Shown here: piece after piece, positions 26,201 to 33,203 of the stretch
Layout of the letters: each line of letters starts with the position of its first letter
Position numbering within the stretch: position 1 is the first letter of the stretch
Assembly: GCA_040387375.1 (NCBI GenBank)
Contig: JAZKDW010000008.1
Location: 62,001 to 126,000, forward strand
Length of the DNA: 64,000 nt
Source of the DNA: JAZKDW01 sp040387375
Lineage (GTDB): Bacteria; Pseudomonadota; Gammaproteobacteria; Burkholderiales; Burkholderiaceae_D
Direction: 5' to 3'
Made by a program: the position numbers and the translations under genes
Notes under the pieces: model-generated
The model's database searches: none
Seen by the model: the letters and a program-made list of their open reading frames with translations, nothing else
What the model was told of the DNA's origin: nothing

Positions 26201-28629
26201 TGCCCGACGATGACCGGGCGGTCACGGTGACGAGTCCGACAGTCAACGAGAACTCGCCGTATGCGGTGTTCACGCTCACTGGCGTGGCCGGCCAGGCTGT
26301 CAGCTTGAGCCTGCAAAACGATAACGACGTCAACACCGCCAATGCGCTGCTGGGCACGGATGCCGCCACGCAGTTGCAAGTGCTGGTCAATGGCACCTGG
26401 GTGAATTACGATGTGGCCAGCCTGCCTGTCATCCCGGCAGGTGGACAGCTGCTGGTGCGGTTGGCGATCACGGATGATGCGAACTATGAAGGCGCCGAAA
26501 CTTTCCAGCTGTCGGCTACGCCTACCGGCGGCCTGACGTCCTACGGCACGGCCACCATAGTCGATGATGGCACCGGCAGCATCTACCCGAACAATACAAC
26601 GGGCAGTACCGATTCGAACGCAGTCTTGGATGATGACCGGGCAGTAACGGTAACGAGCCCGACGGTCAACGAAAACTCGCCATATGTGGTCTTCACGTTG
26701 ACCGGTGCGGTCGGGCAAAACCTTGCTCTGGCACTCCAGAACGATAGCGATCCGCTGACCGCGAATGCCCTGCTTGGCACGGATACTGGCACGCAGTTGC
26801 AGGTGCTGGTCAGTGGCGCCTGGGTGAACTACGACGCGGGCAGCCTGCCGGCCATTCCAGCGGGCGGCCAATTGCTGGTGCGGGTGGCGATCACGGATGA
26901 TGCGAACTACGAAGGCGCCGAGACCTTCCAGTTGTCGGTGACGCCGACGGGCGGCCTGACGTCCTACGGCACGGCTACTGTCGTCGATGACGGCACCGGC
27001 AGCATCTATCCGAACAACATCACGGGCAACCCGGATCCGAATGCAGTGCTCGACGACGACCGCGAAATTCAGGTCAACAGCGTGACGATCAACGAGAACT
27101 CGCCGTATGCGGTGTTCACGGTCACTGGTGTGGCCGGCCAGGCCCTCAGTTTAAGCCTGCAAAACGATAACGATGCGAACACCGCCAATGCATTGCTGGG
27201 CACCGACAATGGCACACAGTTGCAAGTATTGGTCAATGGGGCCTGGGTGAACTACGACTCGGCCAGCCTGCCTGTCATTCCAGCGGGTGGTGAGCTGCTG
27301 GTGCGGTTGGCGATCACGGATGATACAACTTACGAAGGGCCGGAAACCTTCCAGCTGTCGGTGATTCCGACGGGCGGCCTGGCGATCTACGGCACCGCCA
27401 CCATCGTGGATAACGGCAGCGGGACCATCTATCCGGACAACAACACGGGCGATCCCGATCCCGACGCCGTGCCCGATGATGATCGTTCCATTTCCGTGAC
27501 CGGCGGCGACTACAACGAGGGTTCGCCATGGGCGCTTTTCACCGTTGCCGCCAACTCGGGGCAAGTGCTGGGCTTTACGTTGGAGGACGTAGCCGAAGCC
27601 GGCACAACTGCCACCAGCGGGCTGGTGTCGGCGACGATCCACTATTCCCTGAATGGCGGCGCCAGCTGGTCGCAGTACACCGGCACACCGGTAAATGCAG
27701 GCACCGACGCGGTGCTTGTGGCGGTGGACATCAGCGCCGAGCAGGATGCGATTTACGAAGGCGTCGAGCAATTCAAGCTCGTTGTCAATTCGGGTCTTCC
27801 TTCCGCTGCCGCCGCCTTTGCATCGATTGTTGATGACGGCACCGGTACGATCCTGAATGTCGACGGCACACAAAACACATTGTTGGCAAAGGACGATGAC
27901 CGCCCTGTGCCGGTGGACTTGATACCGGTTCCTGTCCCGGTGCCGGATCTGCCGCCCGTTCCGGCCGCCCCGCCAATCGTGATCGAGCCGGCGCCAGAAC
28001 CTGCCAGACCGCCGATTCCGCCTTTCAACTCCACAGTGATTACCACGCCTACTCCGGCGGGGGCTGATCATCCGGTCACCGCGGTGCTCAACGATAATAG
28101 TCTGAACACCTACAGCCGGCTGGAGGTCGCTTTCAGCGATACCTACACCAGCGGGAACGGATACCGGGTAGTCGTGATCGATGCGCCCGAGCCGTCCTTG
28201 AAGGTTTACAACGGCGTTACGGATCAGTTTACAGAGGCCGGGGCCAATGCCAGCTTTACATTGCCCTACGACGCCTTCGTGCATACCAATACGAACGAGC
28301 AGATCGCATTGATTGCCACCCTGGCGGATGGACAGAACTTGCCGCAGTGGCTGGCATTCGACTCGAGCACCGGCAAGTTTACTTCAAACGCGCCGGAGAA
28401 CTTCCGTGGCGAGTTGCGTATCAAGGTCACCGCACGCGATGGACAGGGCAAGGAAGCGGTGGCGCTATTCCGCGTCCACGTTGGCGACAAGCAGCCGGGG
28501 TCCAGTGGCCGCAGCAGCCTGAGCGATCAGCTGCGAATGGCGGCGAAACCGCCCGCGTACATGATGGCCAGGGTAACTGTTCCTGCTGAGCGGGCAAGCG
28601 CTCCGCGCGTCACCTTTACAGGCAGCTGA
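17287..28629 (+). CDS. Giant repeat-containing surface protein (3,780 residues)
   Basis: Predicted exported adhesin-like protein. The N-terminus carries an LExR-type motif (LEQRLMFDGA, residues 34-43) found at the start of many giant surface proteins. Residues about 130-260 hold a zincin-like segment with H213-VLIEEFG-H221-H-I-D224 and a downstream DEGEAFA. About residues 412-1285 contain VCBS/cadherin-like domains of the xDTxxxxEAGG...GTYGTL...ITVxG type. About 1286-3398 are fifteen Calx-beta-like repeats of about 141 residues, each with NENSPY, ITDDxxxEGxExFQLS and a closing DDGTGTIYPNN, plus a sixteenth divergent copy to about 3538. A proline-rich linker and a cadherin/dystroglycan-like domain (about 3632-3735) end the protein. 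I see no RTX nonapeptides. The repeats are acidic and Asp-rich, suggesting calcium binding. The stop overlaps the next gene's start. Confidence 0.9.
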   Translation: MNKIKHPQAQANKPSLQTRAGSSLVRRRPGILVLEQRLMFDGAAAAEAVAVLADQVFDSSPASAPAPDESSSGGEPASGSSSPSSSEPLPDAGNTLFAIATATQDLPPSVAAAQRDAAQLIDQFLQQPDAASQLFPVFGAGQSAPSAEWLQAANGFLDAWRSGETSVRVELVSGTDLWGSFGAYAAMGPTGEPVIYLNADWIKGGASSLHIAHVLIEEFGHHIDARLNGSVDTIGDEGEAFAARVLNLQPGSDDWARINTEDDRLNIMIDGAEVSVEMISLQFTRVWNVGTNDLEENSLTIGSLLTGTKFIFESDIATDQWFSGNNTRGRLYAVDASNLVIGEYYGEISRLVKNGSTVVGLQFYVYPDSASPGTGTPSQIMLIGVGNWQPPGATVGTSSDPVSGALNKLIPSNSAPVAVADTGIAFESGGENNGTVPLNAIATGTVVGNDTDVDITYGFGATSGTDPLTVTKVINSTAGTTGTPGAGTTSVNGATINGLYGTLTIGANGTNSYAVNNSNATVEALRTNSNTVIDTFTYTISDGKGGKATSTLTITVKGGNDDPIARDDYNIAKESVEPTVPNQYGASDLIGRQAAGNVLTNDADVDAGDGKTVTGLTGSATASAISNTAPDVKLTFVGQTGFNSVSTSSKLYLSIGGVYRQVYDSANNPVSVLSKTEVTANNWSIVLSGTPTKYYDAAGNVTIADMSFLNGKGVGFENSTSTTENVAGMKEATVGTAVTVASATVTLNAASLSGAIASGMSVTGTGVPGGTTITAITYDGSGNASTVTLSNAITSTVGVQLNFSAAAGTTVTGRYGTLAIAANGVYIYTPTANNPALAVGQSAVEQFKYNMMDTATAPSSATLYITVYGSASTDPNAVADTASASEAGGVGNGTAGTNPGGSLLSNDTTPSGSNTLVGAKTPDASTVTALITNSQTAPDNTSWDAKVVGRYGSLFVKADGTYKYFVDNADVNVQALVTGQSLSDIFKYKIQNTGGGIGWADVTISIAGAYDTPVPVADTNSVVSALSNAVGDVLENDSDVDAGDARTVTRVIAGTGSLPGSENVAAASTSVSGYTSVTGTYGTLHIGANGSYTYAVDSSNAAVKALAPGETLASPEVFTYQVKDAGGLVAITTLSITIEGVNDAPVNSVPGGVLSVASGVSLSLAGANLFSSGDVDNNLASVTVAVQSGILATSLAGSSSTGSNQTLVTTLAGGASIYGTENGTENGTSSITFYGTRDQINAALASLTYTSNNGFAGSDTFTITSVDSEALVDTDTKSITVVEGIVQVSSITVNENSPYAVFIVTGAAGQTVTLALQNDSDLLTANAALGTDTAAASSLQYFNGTAWVTYTGAGAVIPAGGELLVRLAISDDANYEGPETFQLSVTNSSNSSFYGTATVVDNGTGAIYPNNTTGAADSNAVLDDDRAVTVTSLTVNENSPYAVFTVTGAIGQAVALGLQSDSDPLTTNALTGTDAGTQLQVLVSGAWVNYDAASLPVIPAGGELLVRLAITDDATSEGAETFQLSVTPTGGLTSYGTATIVDDGSGTIYPNNITGNPDPNAVLDDDRAVTVTSPTVNENSPYAVFTLTGVAGQNLALTLQNDSDSLTANALLGTDTGTQLQVLVDGAWVNYDVASLPVIPAGGQLLVRLAITDDANYEGAETFQLSATPTGGLTSYGTATIVDDGTGSIYPNNTTGSTDSNAVLDDDRAVTVTSPTVNENSPYVVFTLTGAVGQNLALALQNDSDPLTANALLGTDTGTQLQVLVSGAWVNYDAGSLPAIPAGGQLLVRVAITDDANYEGAETFQLSVTPTGGLTSYGTATIIDDGTGSIYPNNITGNPDPNAVLDDDRAVTVTSPTVNENSPYAVFTVTGAAGQNLALALQCDSDPLTANALLGTDTGSQLQVLVNGAWVNYDAASLPVIPAGGQLLVRLAITDDANYEGAETFQLSVTPTGGLTSYGTATIVDDGTGTIYPNNTTGNTDPNAVSDDDRAIQVNSVTVNENSPYAVFTVSGTAGQALSLSLQNDSDVDTANALLGTDSGTQLQVLVSGTWVNYDSASLPVIPAGGELLVRVAITDDVSYEGAETFQLSITPTGGLTAYGTATIVDDGSGSIYPNNTTGNSDPNAVLDDDRAVTVTSPTVNENSPYAVFTVAGVAGQNLALALQNDSDSLTANALLGTDTGAQLQILVDGAWENYDSASLPVIPVGGQLLVRLAITDDVTYEGAETFQLSATPTGGLTSYGTATIIDDGTGTIYPNNITGDPDPNAVLEDDRAIQVTDVTVNENSPYAVFTLTGAAGQEFSLSLQNDNDANTANALPGTDTGTQLQVLVSGSWVNYDAASLPVIPVGGELLVRLAITDDATDEGAEIFQLSVTATGGLTSYGMATIVDDGTGTIYPNNITGNPDLNAVLDDDRAVTVTSPTVNENSPYAVFTVTGAVGQNLALALQNDSDSLTANALLGTETGTQLQVLVSGAWVNYDAASLPVIPAGGQLLVRLAITDDANHEGAETFQLSATPAGGLTSYGIATIVDDGTGTIYPNNTTGNPDPNAVLDDDRTVTVTSLTVNENSPYAVFTVTGVAGQSLALALQNDSDSLTANALMGTDTGSQLQVLVSGTWVNYDAASLPVIPAGGELLVRVAITDDATDEGAETFQLSVTPTGGLTSYGTATIVDDGSGIIYPNNITGNPDPNAVLDDDRAVTVTSPTVNENSPYAVFTVTGVAGQNLALALQNDSDPLTANALLGTDTGMQLQVLVSGAWVNYDAGSLPVIPVGGELLVRVAITDDATDEGTETFQLSVTPTGGLTSYGTATILDDGTGAIYPNNTTGATDSNAVLDDDRAVTVTSLTVNENSPYAVFTVTGAIGQAVALGLQSDSDPLTANALLGTDAGTQLQVLVSGAWVNYDAGSLPVIPAGGQLLVRLAIIDDAASEGAETFQLSVTPTGGLTSFGTATVVDDGTGTIYPNNLTGNPDANAVPDDDRAVTVTSPTVNENSPYAVFTLTGVAGQAVSLSLQNDNDVNTANALLGTDAATQLQVLVNGTWVNYDVASLPVIPAGGQLLVRLAITDDANYEGAETFQLSATPTGGLTSYGTATIVDDGTGSIYPNNTTGSTDSNAVLDDDRAVTVTSPTVNENSPYVVFTLTGAVGQNLALALQNDSDPLTANALLGTDTGTQLQVLVSGAWVNYDAGSLPAIPAGGQLLVRVAITDDANYEGAETFQLSVTPTGGLTSYGTATVVDDGTGSIYPNNITGNPDPNAVLDDDREIQVNSVTINENSPYAVFTVTGVAGQALSLSLQNDNDANTANALLGTDNGTQLQVLVNGAWVNYDSASLPVIPAGGELLVRLAITDDTTYEGPETFQLSVIPTGGLAIYGTATIVDNGSGTIYPDNNTGDPDPDAVPDDDRSISVTGGDYNEGSPWALFTVAANSGQVLGFTLEDVAEAGTTATSGLVSATIHYSLNGGASWSQYTGTPVNAGTDAVLVAVDISAEQDAIYEGVEQFKLVVNSGLPSAAAAFASIVDDGTGTILNVDGTQNTLLAKDDDRPVPVDLIPVPVPVPDLPPVPAAPPIVIEPAPEPARPPIPPFNSTVITTPTPAGADHPVTAVLNDNSLNTYSRLEVAFSDTYTSGNGYRVVVIDAPEPSLKVYNGVTDQFTEAGANASFTLPYDAFVHTNTNEQIALIATLADGQNLPQWLAFDSSTGKFTSNAPENFRGELRIKVTARDGQGKEAVALFRVHVGDKQPGSSGRSSLSDQLRMAAKPPAYMMARVTVPAERASAPRVTFTGS
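22166..22745 (+). repeat. Near-identical 580-bp block, copy 1
   Basis: Matches 26396-26975 at a constant offset of 4,230 bases. By eye I find one mismatch (T at 22219 against C at 26449). It spans the second half of repeat 3 and most of repeat 4. Confidence 0.88.
26396..26975 (+). repeat. Near-identical 580-bp block, copy 2
   Basis: Second copy of the block at 22166-22745, lying exactly ten repeat units downstream. It spans the second half of repeat 13 and most of repeat 14. Confidence 0.88.
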
Positions 28630-30014
28630 TGGAGCAACAGATTGGCGTGGCGCTCAGCACATTTTCCGCCTTGCTTGAATTGGGACGCAAGGCAAGACGG
28701 GCGGAGTCAGCACGCGAGCTTGAGTTTTCCATCGTCAATAACACGCGTGCTCTGCTTCCATACCGGCAGGCCGCTCTGTGGCTGACACATGGTGGGGTCA
28801 AGTCTCTTTCAGGTGTCGTGCAGGTGGAAGCGAACGCGCCCTATGTGCTTTGGCTGGACGGCATTTGCGGCCAGCTCGCAGACGGCCGCTCCGTGCCGCC
28901 CCGGGTTGGCGCAAATGATTTTCCTGGCCCGTTGGGGGACGATTGGCATGAATGGCTGCCGCAATACGGATTGTGGCTGGCTCTCCCGAATCCGGGAAAA
29001 GAAGCGGGCGACGCCATCGGATCAGGCGGAGGTTTGCTGCTCGCACGTGACATGCCATGGACAGACCAGGAATGCACGATGCTTGCCGAATGGGTGGACA
29101 TCTGGCACCACAGCTGGCAGGGCATGCAGCGAACCGGCCATTTCTCCTGGCTGGGCTTCCGGCGGCGCCTGCCGGCAGCCCGCCGCACGCTGAAGGATGG
29201 CAAGTGGCGTACGCTGAGTACCGTGCGCTGGCTCGTGGCCGGTCTGGTGATTGCGTTCATCCCGGTGCGCCTGACCGTGCTTGCGCCGGGCGAACTGGTG
29301 CCGGCACGGCCGTCCGTCATCCGCGCGTCCCTCGATGGCGTGATTGATGTCTTCCATGTACAGCCCAACCAGATGGTAAAAATCAACCAGCCTCTTTTTG
29401 GTTTCGACGAGGCGCTGATCCAGACCAAACTCGATGTAGCACGCCAGAACCTGGCAACCGCGGAGACAGAATTCCGGCAGAAGACCCAGCAGGCGCTTTC
29501 TGAAGCCAAGTCCAAGGCGCAGCTGGCATTCCTGCAGGGGAAGATCGAGGAGAAGCGTTTTGAGGGGACCTTCATTGCCGATCAGTTGAACCGCGCCCGG
29601 GTGCTGGCGCCGCAGGAAGGCATGGTCCTCTTCGACGATCCGCTGGAGTGGATCGGCCGTCCGGTGGCGATAGGGGAACGCATCATGCGCATTGCCACAC
29701 CCGGCAGTCTGGAGGTCGAAGCCTGGGTACCCCTGGCCGATGCCATTCCGCTGGAACCTGACGCCGTGATCAGCTTGTACCTGCATGCAAACCCGCTGTC
29801 GCCGGTTGAAGCGAAGTTACGTTACCTGGCCCATGATGCCGTCCAGCAGCCGGACGGCAGTTATGCCTACCGGCTGCGGGCCGCGCTCGAAGGCAGCACC
29901 GCTCACCGGGTAGGGCTGCGCGGCACGGCCAAGCTGCGGGGGCGCTGGGTGCCATTGATCTATTGGGTATTGCGCCGGCCCCTGGCCAGCCTGCGCGCCG
30001 CCATCGGTTGGTAA
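28629..30014 (+). CDS. HlyD-family adaptor with N-terminal cytoplasmic GAF-like region
   Basis: 461 residues in two parts. Residues about 1-190 are soluble and start with a helix (STFSALLELGRKARRAESARELEFSIVNNTRALLPYRQAALWL) followed by alternating strands, a pattern resembling GAF domains. A transmembrane helix lies at about 200-218 (VRWLVAGLVIAFIPV). Then comes a membrane-fusion part: a lipoyl half (VIRASLDGVIDVFHVQPNQMVKINQPLFGFD), a short coiled-coil (about 260-320), the second lipoyl half (VLAPQEGMVLFDDPLEWIGRPVAIGERIM) and a beta-barrel. The start overlaps the stop of the giant gene. It probably joins the M50 protein encoded next as the inner-membrane part of the machine, with the cytosolic domain perhaps sensing a ligand or holding the substrate. 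Confidence 0.85.
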   Translation: MEQQIGVALSTFSALLELGRKARRAESARELEFSIVNNTRALLPYRQAALWLTHGGVKSLSGVVQVEANAPYVLWLDGICGQLADGRSVPPRVGANDFPGPLGDDWHEWLPQYGLWLALPNPGKEAGDAIGSGGGLLLARDMPWTDQECTMLAEWVDIWHHSWQGMQRTGHFSWLGFRRRLPAARRTLKDGKWRTLSTVRWLVAGLVIAFIPVRLTVLAPGELVPARPSVIRASLDGVIDVFHVQPNQMVKINQPLFGFDEALIQTKLDVARQNLATAETEFRQKTQQALSEAKSKAQLAFLQGKIEEKRFEGTFIADQLNRARVLAPQEGMVLFDDPLEWIGRPVAIGERIMRIATPGSLEVEAWVPLADAIPLEPDAVISLYLHANPLSPVEAKLRYLAHDAVQQPDGSYAYRLRAALEGSTAHRVGLRGTAKLRGRWVPLIYWVLRRPLASLRAAIGW

Positions 30015-30016
30015 GG

Positions 30017-32122
30017 ATGGTGCTCCCGGTCTTGCGCGAAGAACTGGCACTGCTGCCAGGACCTTTGCTCGCGGACGGGCAACCCAGCTGGACGCTGCAT
30101 GATCCGGCCCGCAATCAGTTCTACCGCATCGACTGGCCGACGTTTGAAATATTGCAGCGCTGGTCTTTCAATGATCCCGAAGCCATCGCCGCATCGATCG
30201 GAACCGACACCACCTTACACCTGCACGCTGACGACATCGATGGTGTAGCCCAATTCCTGGTGGAAAACCAACTCGTGCGGCCGGCAACGGACAAGGATGA
30301 CGCACAACAATTTGCGGAGCGGCTGACACGCATCCAGGGTAGTCCTGTCGAGTGGCTGTTGCACCATTACCTGTTCTTCCGTTTCCCGCTGTGCCGGCCC
30401 GATGCCTGGCTGGGCCGCTGGCAAAAGGTGGCCGGTTTATTTTATACCCGCACTTTTTTTGTCCTGACGATGATCGCGCTGGCGCTGGGGCTCGGTCAGA
30501 TCCTCCGGCGCTGGGATGTTTTCATTGCCTCCCTGGTGGATACCTTCAACTGGGAAGGACTGGTGACGTATGGCGTGGCGCTGATCTTCGTCAAATTGCT
30601 GCATGAGCTGGGCCACGCCTTTACCGCAAAACGTTTCGGCTGCCGCATTCCAACCATGGGTGTCGCGTTCCTCGTGATGTGGCCGATGGCTTACACCGAT
30701 ACCAATGAAGCCTGGCGCCTTACCAATCGCCTGCAGCGCCTGCAAGTGGCGTCTGCGGGAATCGCCACCGAGCTGATCATTGCCGCCTGGGCGAGCCTGG
30801 CCTGGGCGTTCCTTCCCAATGGCGACTTGCGTTCGGCGGCTTTTGTTCTTGCCACCACGTCCTGGATAGCGACCCTGGCCATCAATGCCAGTCCCTTCAT
30901 GCGCTTCGACGGTTATTTCATGCTGTCGGACTGGCTGGATATGCCCAACATGCACGAGCGCAGCTTTGCACTCGCGCGCTGGAAATTGCGTGAATGGCTG
31001 TTTGGATTGGGTGAAGAAAAGCCCGAACATTTTTCACGTCAAATGGAAACGGGCCTGATCGCTTTTGCATGGGCAACCTGGATTTACCGCCTCGTGTTAT
31101 TTCTGGGTATCGCCGTGCTGGTGTATCACTTTGCAATCAAGATCGTCGGCATTTTTCTTTTCATGATTGAAATCGTCTGGTTCATTGCCATGCCGATTCG
31201 TCGCGAGCTCCGGGCGTGGATAGAACGCTGGCCGGCGATCCGCGCCAGTCATCGTGGCATCAGGAGCGCGCTGGTCCTGCTGGCGCTGATCCTGTTGTGC
31301 CTTGTACCGTGGCCGGGGCGGGTATCTTCAAGCGGCATCTTGCGTCCCGCGGAAATCTGGCCGGTGTTCGCACCGGGGCCGGCTTATGTGGAACGCTTCA
31401 CCCATCGTGAAGGCAGCGAGGTCGACGCCGGCGCGGAGTTGATCACGCTTGCCGCGCCTGATGTGCAGCTCAAGCGGAAAACCGCCCTGGTGCGGATCGA
31501 GAGTTTGCGCTGGATGGTATCGACCAGTGGGTTCGATGCGGAGTCGCGCGCCTATTTTCAAAGCAGCCAGGATGAATTGGCCGCGGCCGAAGCCGAGCTT
31601 GCCAATATAGACAAGGACCTGGCACGCTACGCGCCGAAAGCACCCTTCAAGGGACAATTAAGGGATATCGATCCGGACCTGCATGCGGGTCAATGGCTCG
31701 CGCAGAAAGAAAAAATCGCCGTGCTAGTGGGACGCCAGGGCCTCATTGTCGAAACCTACCTGGATGAAGAGGCGGTGAAACGTGTGCATGTCGGTGACGA
31801 TGCGATCTTCATCGCGGACGGCAGGGAAGGACCGGTGCTGCAACTGAAGGTCAGCAACGTCGACGCCGATGCGACGCGCGTCCTGCTCAACGGCATGCTC
31901 GCAGCGCAGGCTGGCGGACATGTGCTGACGCGGGAACGCAAGGGGCAGCTGGTGCCGGAATACGGGATATATCGGGTGACATTGACTGTGGAATCGCCAG
32001 TGGGGGAACTGGCTTCACAGTCGTGGCGGGGGCGGGTTGTCGTCCGGGGTAGCTGGGAGGCGCCGATCCTGAGGTATGTACATAATGTGGTTGCGGTGGT
32101 GGTTCGGGAGGCGGGGTTTTGA
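30017..32122 (+). CDS. Multi-pass M50 (site-2-protease-like) zinc protease fused to HlyD-like domain
   Basis: About 701 residues. A cytosolic N-terminal region (about 1-130) precedes six or more transmembrane helices. The zinc motif H196-E-L-G-H200 lies inside a hydrophobic helix (FVKLLHELGHAFTAKRFGC), and the second M50 motif is in SPFMRFDGYFMLSDWLDMPN, whose Asp would be the third ligand. After the last helix (about 415-435, ALVLLALILLCLVPW) come HlyD-like segments (VFAPGPAYVERFTHREGSEVDAGAELITLAAPD and APFKGQLRDIDPDLHAGQWL) separated by a helical hairpin. It starts two bases after the upstream stop. The protein could cleave or thread the giant protein. No ATPase domain is visible. Confidence 0.88.
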   Translation: MVLPVLREELALLPGPLLADGQPSWTLHDPARNQFYRIDWPTFEILQRWSFNDPEAIAASIGTDTTLHLHADDIDGVAQFLVENQLVRPATDKDDAQQFAERLTRIQGSPVEWLLHHYLFFRFPLCRPDAWLGRWQKVAGLFYTRTFFVLTMIALALGLGQILRRWDVFIASLVDTFNWEGLVTYGVALIFVKLLHELGHAFTAKRFGCRIPTMGVAFLVMWPMAYTDTNEAWRLTNRLQRLQVASAGIATELIIAAWASLAWAFLPNGDLRSAAFVLATTSWIATLAINASPFMRFDGYFMLSDWLDMPNMHERSFALARWKLREWLFGLGEEKPEHFSRQMETGLIAFAWATWIYRLVLFLGIAVLVYHFAIKIVGIFLFMIEIVWFIAMPIRRELRAWIERWPAIRASHRGIRSALVLLALILLCLVPWPGRVSSSGILRPAEIWPVFAPGPAYVERFTHREGSEVDAGAELITLAAPDVQLKRKTALVRIESLRWMVSTSGFDAESRAYFQSSQDELAAAEAELANIDKDLARYAPKAPFKGQLRDIDPDLHAGQWLAQKEKIAVLVGRQGLIVETYLDEEAVKRVHVGDDAIFIADGREGPVLQLKVSNVDADATRVLLNGMLAAQAGGHVLTRERKGQLVPEYGIYRVTLTVESPVGELASQSWRGRVVVRGSWEAPILRYVHNVVAVVVREAGF

Positions 32123-32339
32123 GGTGAGGTGAGTCCGCTGGTTTATTTTCCATAAGTTGAATTTGGAGCTGGTCGATTTTTCTGGTAATCGTCTTTTCTT
32201 CAGTGACAAGAATGCTGGCTTCGCTATCTAGATTTGAATGAAGGACCTGCGGATTAACAGTTTGAATAATCCAGTGATTATTGGCTCGTTCTCATTCTTC
32301 AAACTTCATTAGGAATCGCTTAAAATTTCACCGTTACAA

Positions 32340-33128
32340 TTAACCATTTTTTGGTGCATATAAATCGACTCGTTGTCGCATTGATTTTTTGATTGTTCGG
32401 ATCGCTGCCGCATATCTAGCTGCTACTCCCTCGATCGAGCCAACAAGATCTGGGTCGGCGTTTGTAAGTGATGCGCGAAGGCTATTTCCTTGTAAGTCGT
32501 CACTCCAAGGAACTTTCACTGGTAGCTTGTCCAATTCTTCCAATAAGCCCGCTGATATGCAAGCGATAGTAGGCCCATCAGTCAATTTAGAAAAAAATTT
32601 GTTCGATGCGACGTCCCAAGCAATTAAGGTGTCGGTTTCAGAATTAAATATTCTAAGCAGATTTTTATTATTTGGAAGCTTCGAATTGGCTATTTTTTCG
32701 TTTGCCACATCAAGTTGTCGTATCAAGACATCAACTCGTCCGAATATGCCTTTCCGACGTTCGGAATCCAATCGGTCACAGTATGCCGCTTTCGTTCTAA
32801 ATATAACCTCGAAATTCGCACTCTGTGCCAAGAATGCAGCGTCTTGAGAAATCTGTGCAACGCCTTCTCTAAATGATCCGTATGCAGTTACGGCAGTAGC
32901 GATAATAGTAACGGCACCGCCAATGACCTTTAGCTTCGTTATTAGGCTCCCTTCTTCAAACTCAATTTTGATCTTTACTTGATCTCCGAGATAAAATCTT
33001 GCCCGCTCTCCAAAAAAGGCTAAAAGGTATTTCTCGAGATCGGCAAGCTTTTGTTTATCGTGAAATATATGAATGTCAAGTTTTGTATAGGCTTCACAGA
33101 TAATTTCTTCATTGATGTAATTTGTCAT
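32340..33128 (-). CDS. Hypothetical protein of AT-rich island
   Basis: 262 residues, family not recognised. The first 60 residues are charged (YLLAFFGERARFYLGDQVKIKIEFEEGS), followed by one possible membrane helix (VIGGAVTIIATAVTAYGSF, about 68-86), then a largely soluble C-terminal part. It is the last gene of a minus-strand run with the protease gene (75 bases upstream) and the two-helix membrane protein gene. Base composition is clearly more AT-rich than that of the adhesin cluster, consistent with horizontal acquisition. No catalytic motif seen. Confidence 0.7.
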   Translation of the reverse strand: MTNYINEEIICEAYTKLDIHIFHDKQKLADLEKYLLAFFGERARFYLGDQVKIKIEFEEGSLITKLKVIGGAVTIIATAVTAYGSFREGVAQISQDAAFLAQSANFEVIFRTKAAYCDRLDSERRKGIFGRVDVLIRQLDVANEKIANSKLPNNKNLLRIFNSETDTLIAWDVASNKFFSKLTDGPTIACISAGLLEELDKLPVKVPWSDDLQGNSLRASLTNADPDLVGSIEGVAARYAAAIRTIKKSMRQRVDLYAPKNG

Positions 33129-33203
33129 TATTTTTAAATGAATTGAACTTTCTTTAATGCGCCTTACAGATCTATATGACTATTTCGACAGATGCAGATT
33201 TAA

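Larger units (their letters stand above)
21145..27900 (+). repeat. Sixteen tandem Calx-beta-like coding repeats, about 423 bp each
   Basis: Units start near 21150, 21575, 21990, 22410, 22830, 23250, 23680, 24100, 24520, 24950, 25370, 25795, 26215, 26640 and 27065 (each marked by NENSPY), with a divergent last unit (NEGSPW) near 27490. Two flavours alternate: VTVTSPTVNENSPY...LALALQ and IQVNSVTVNENSPY...LSLSLQ. The high similarity between units indicates recent expansion or recombination. Confidence 0.92.

Noticed and set aside
20848..27000. Very long minus-strand reading frames opposite the giant gene (for example 20848-22911)
   Set aside because: They are shadows of the repeated plus-strand codons; their products are repetitive Arg/His/Ile strings with no domain.
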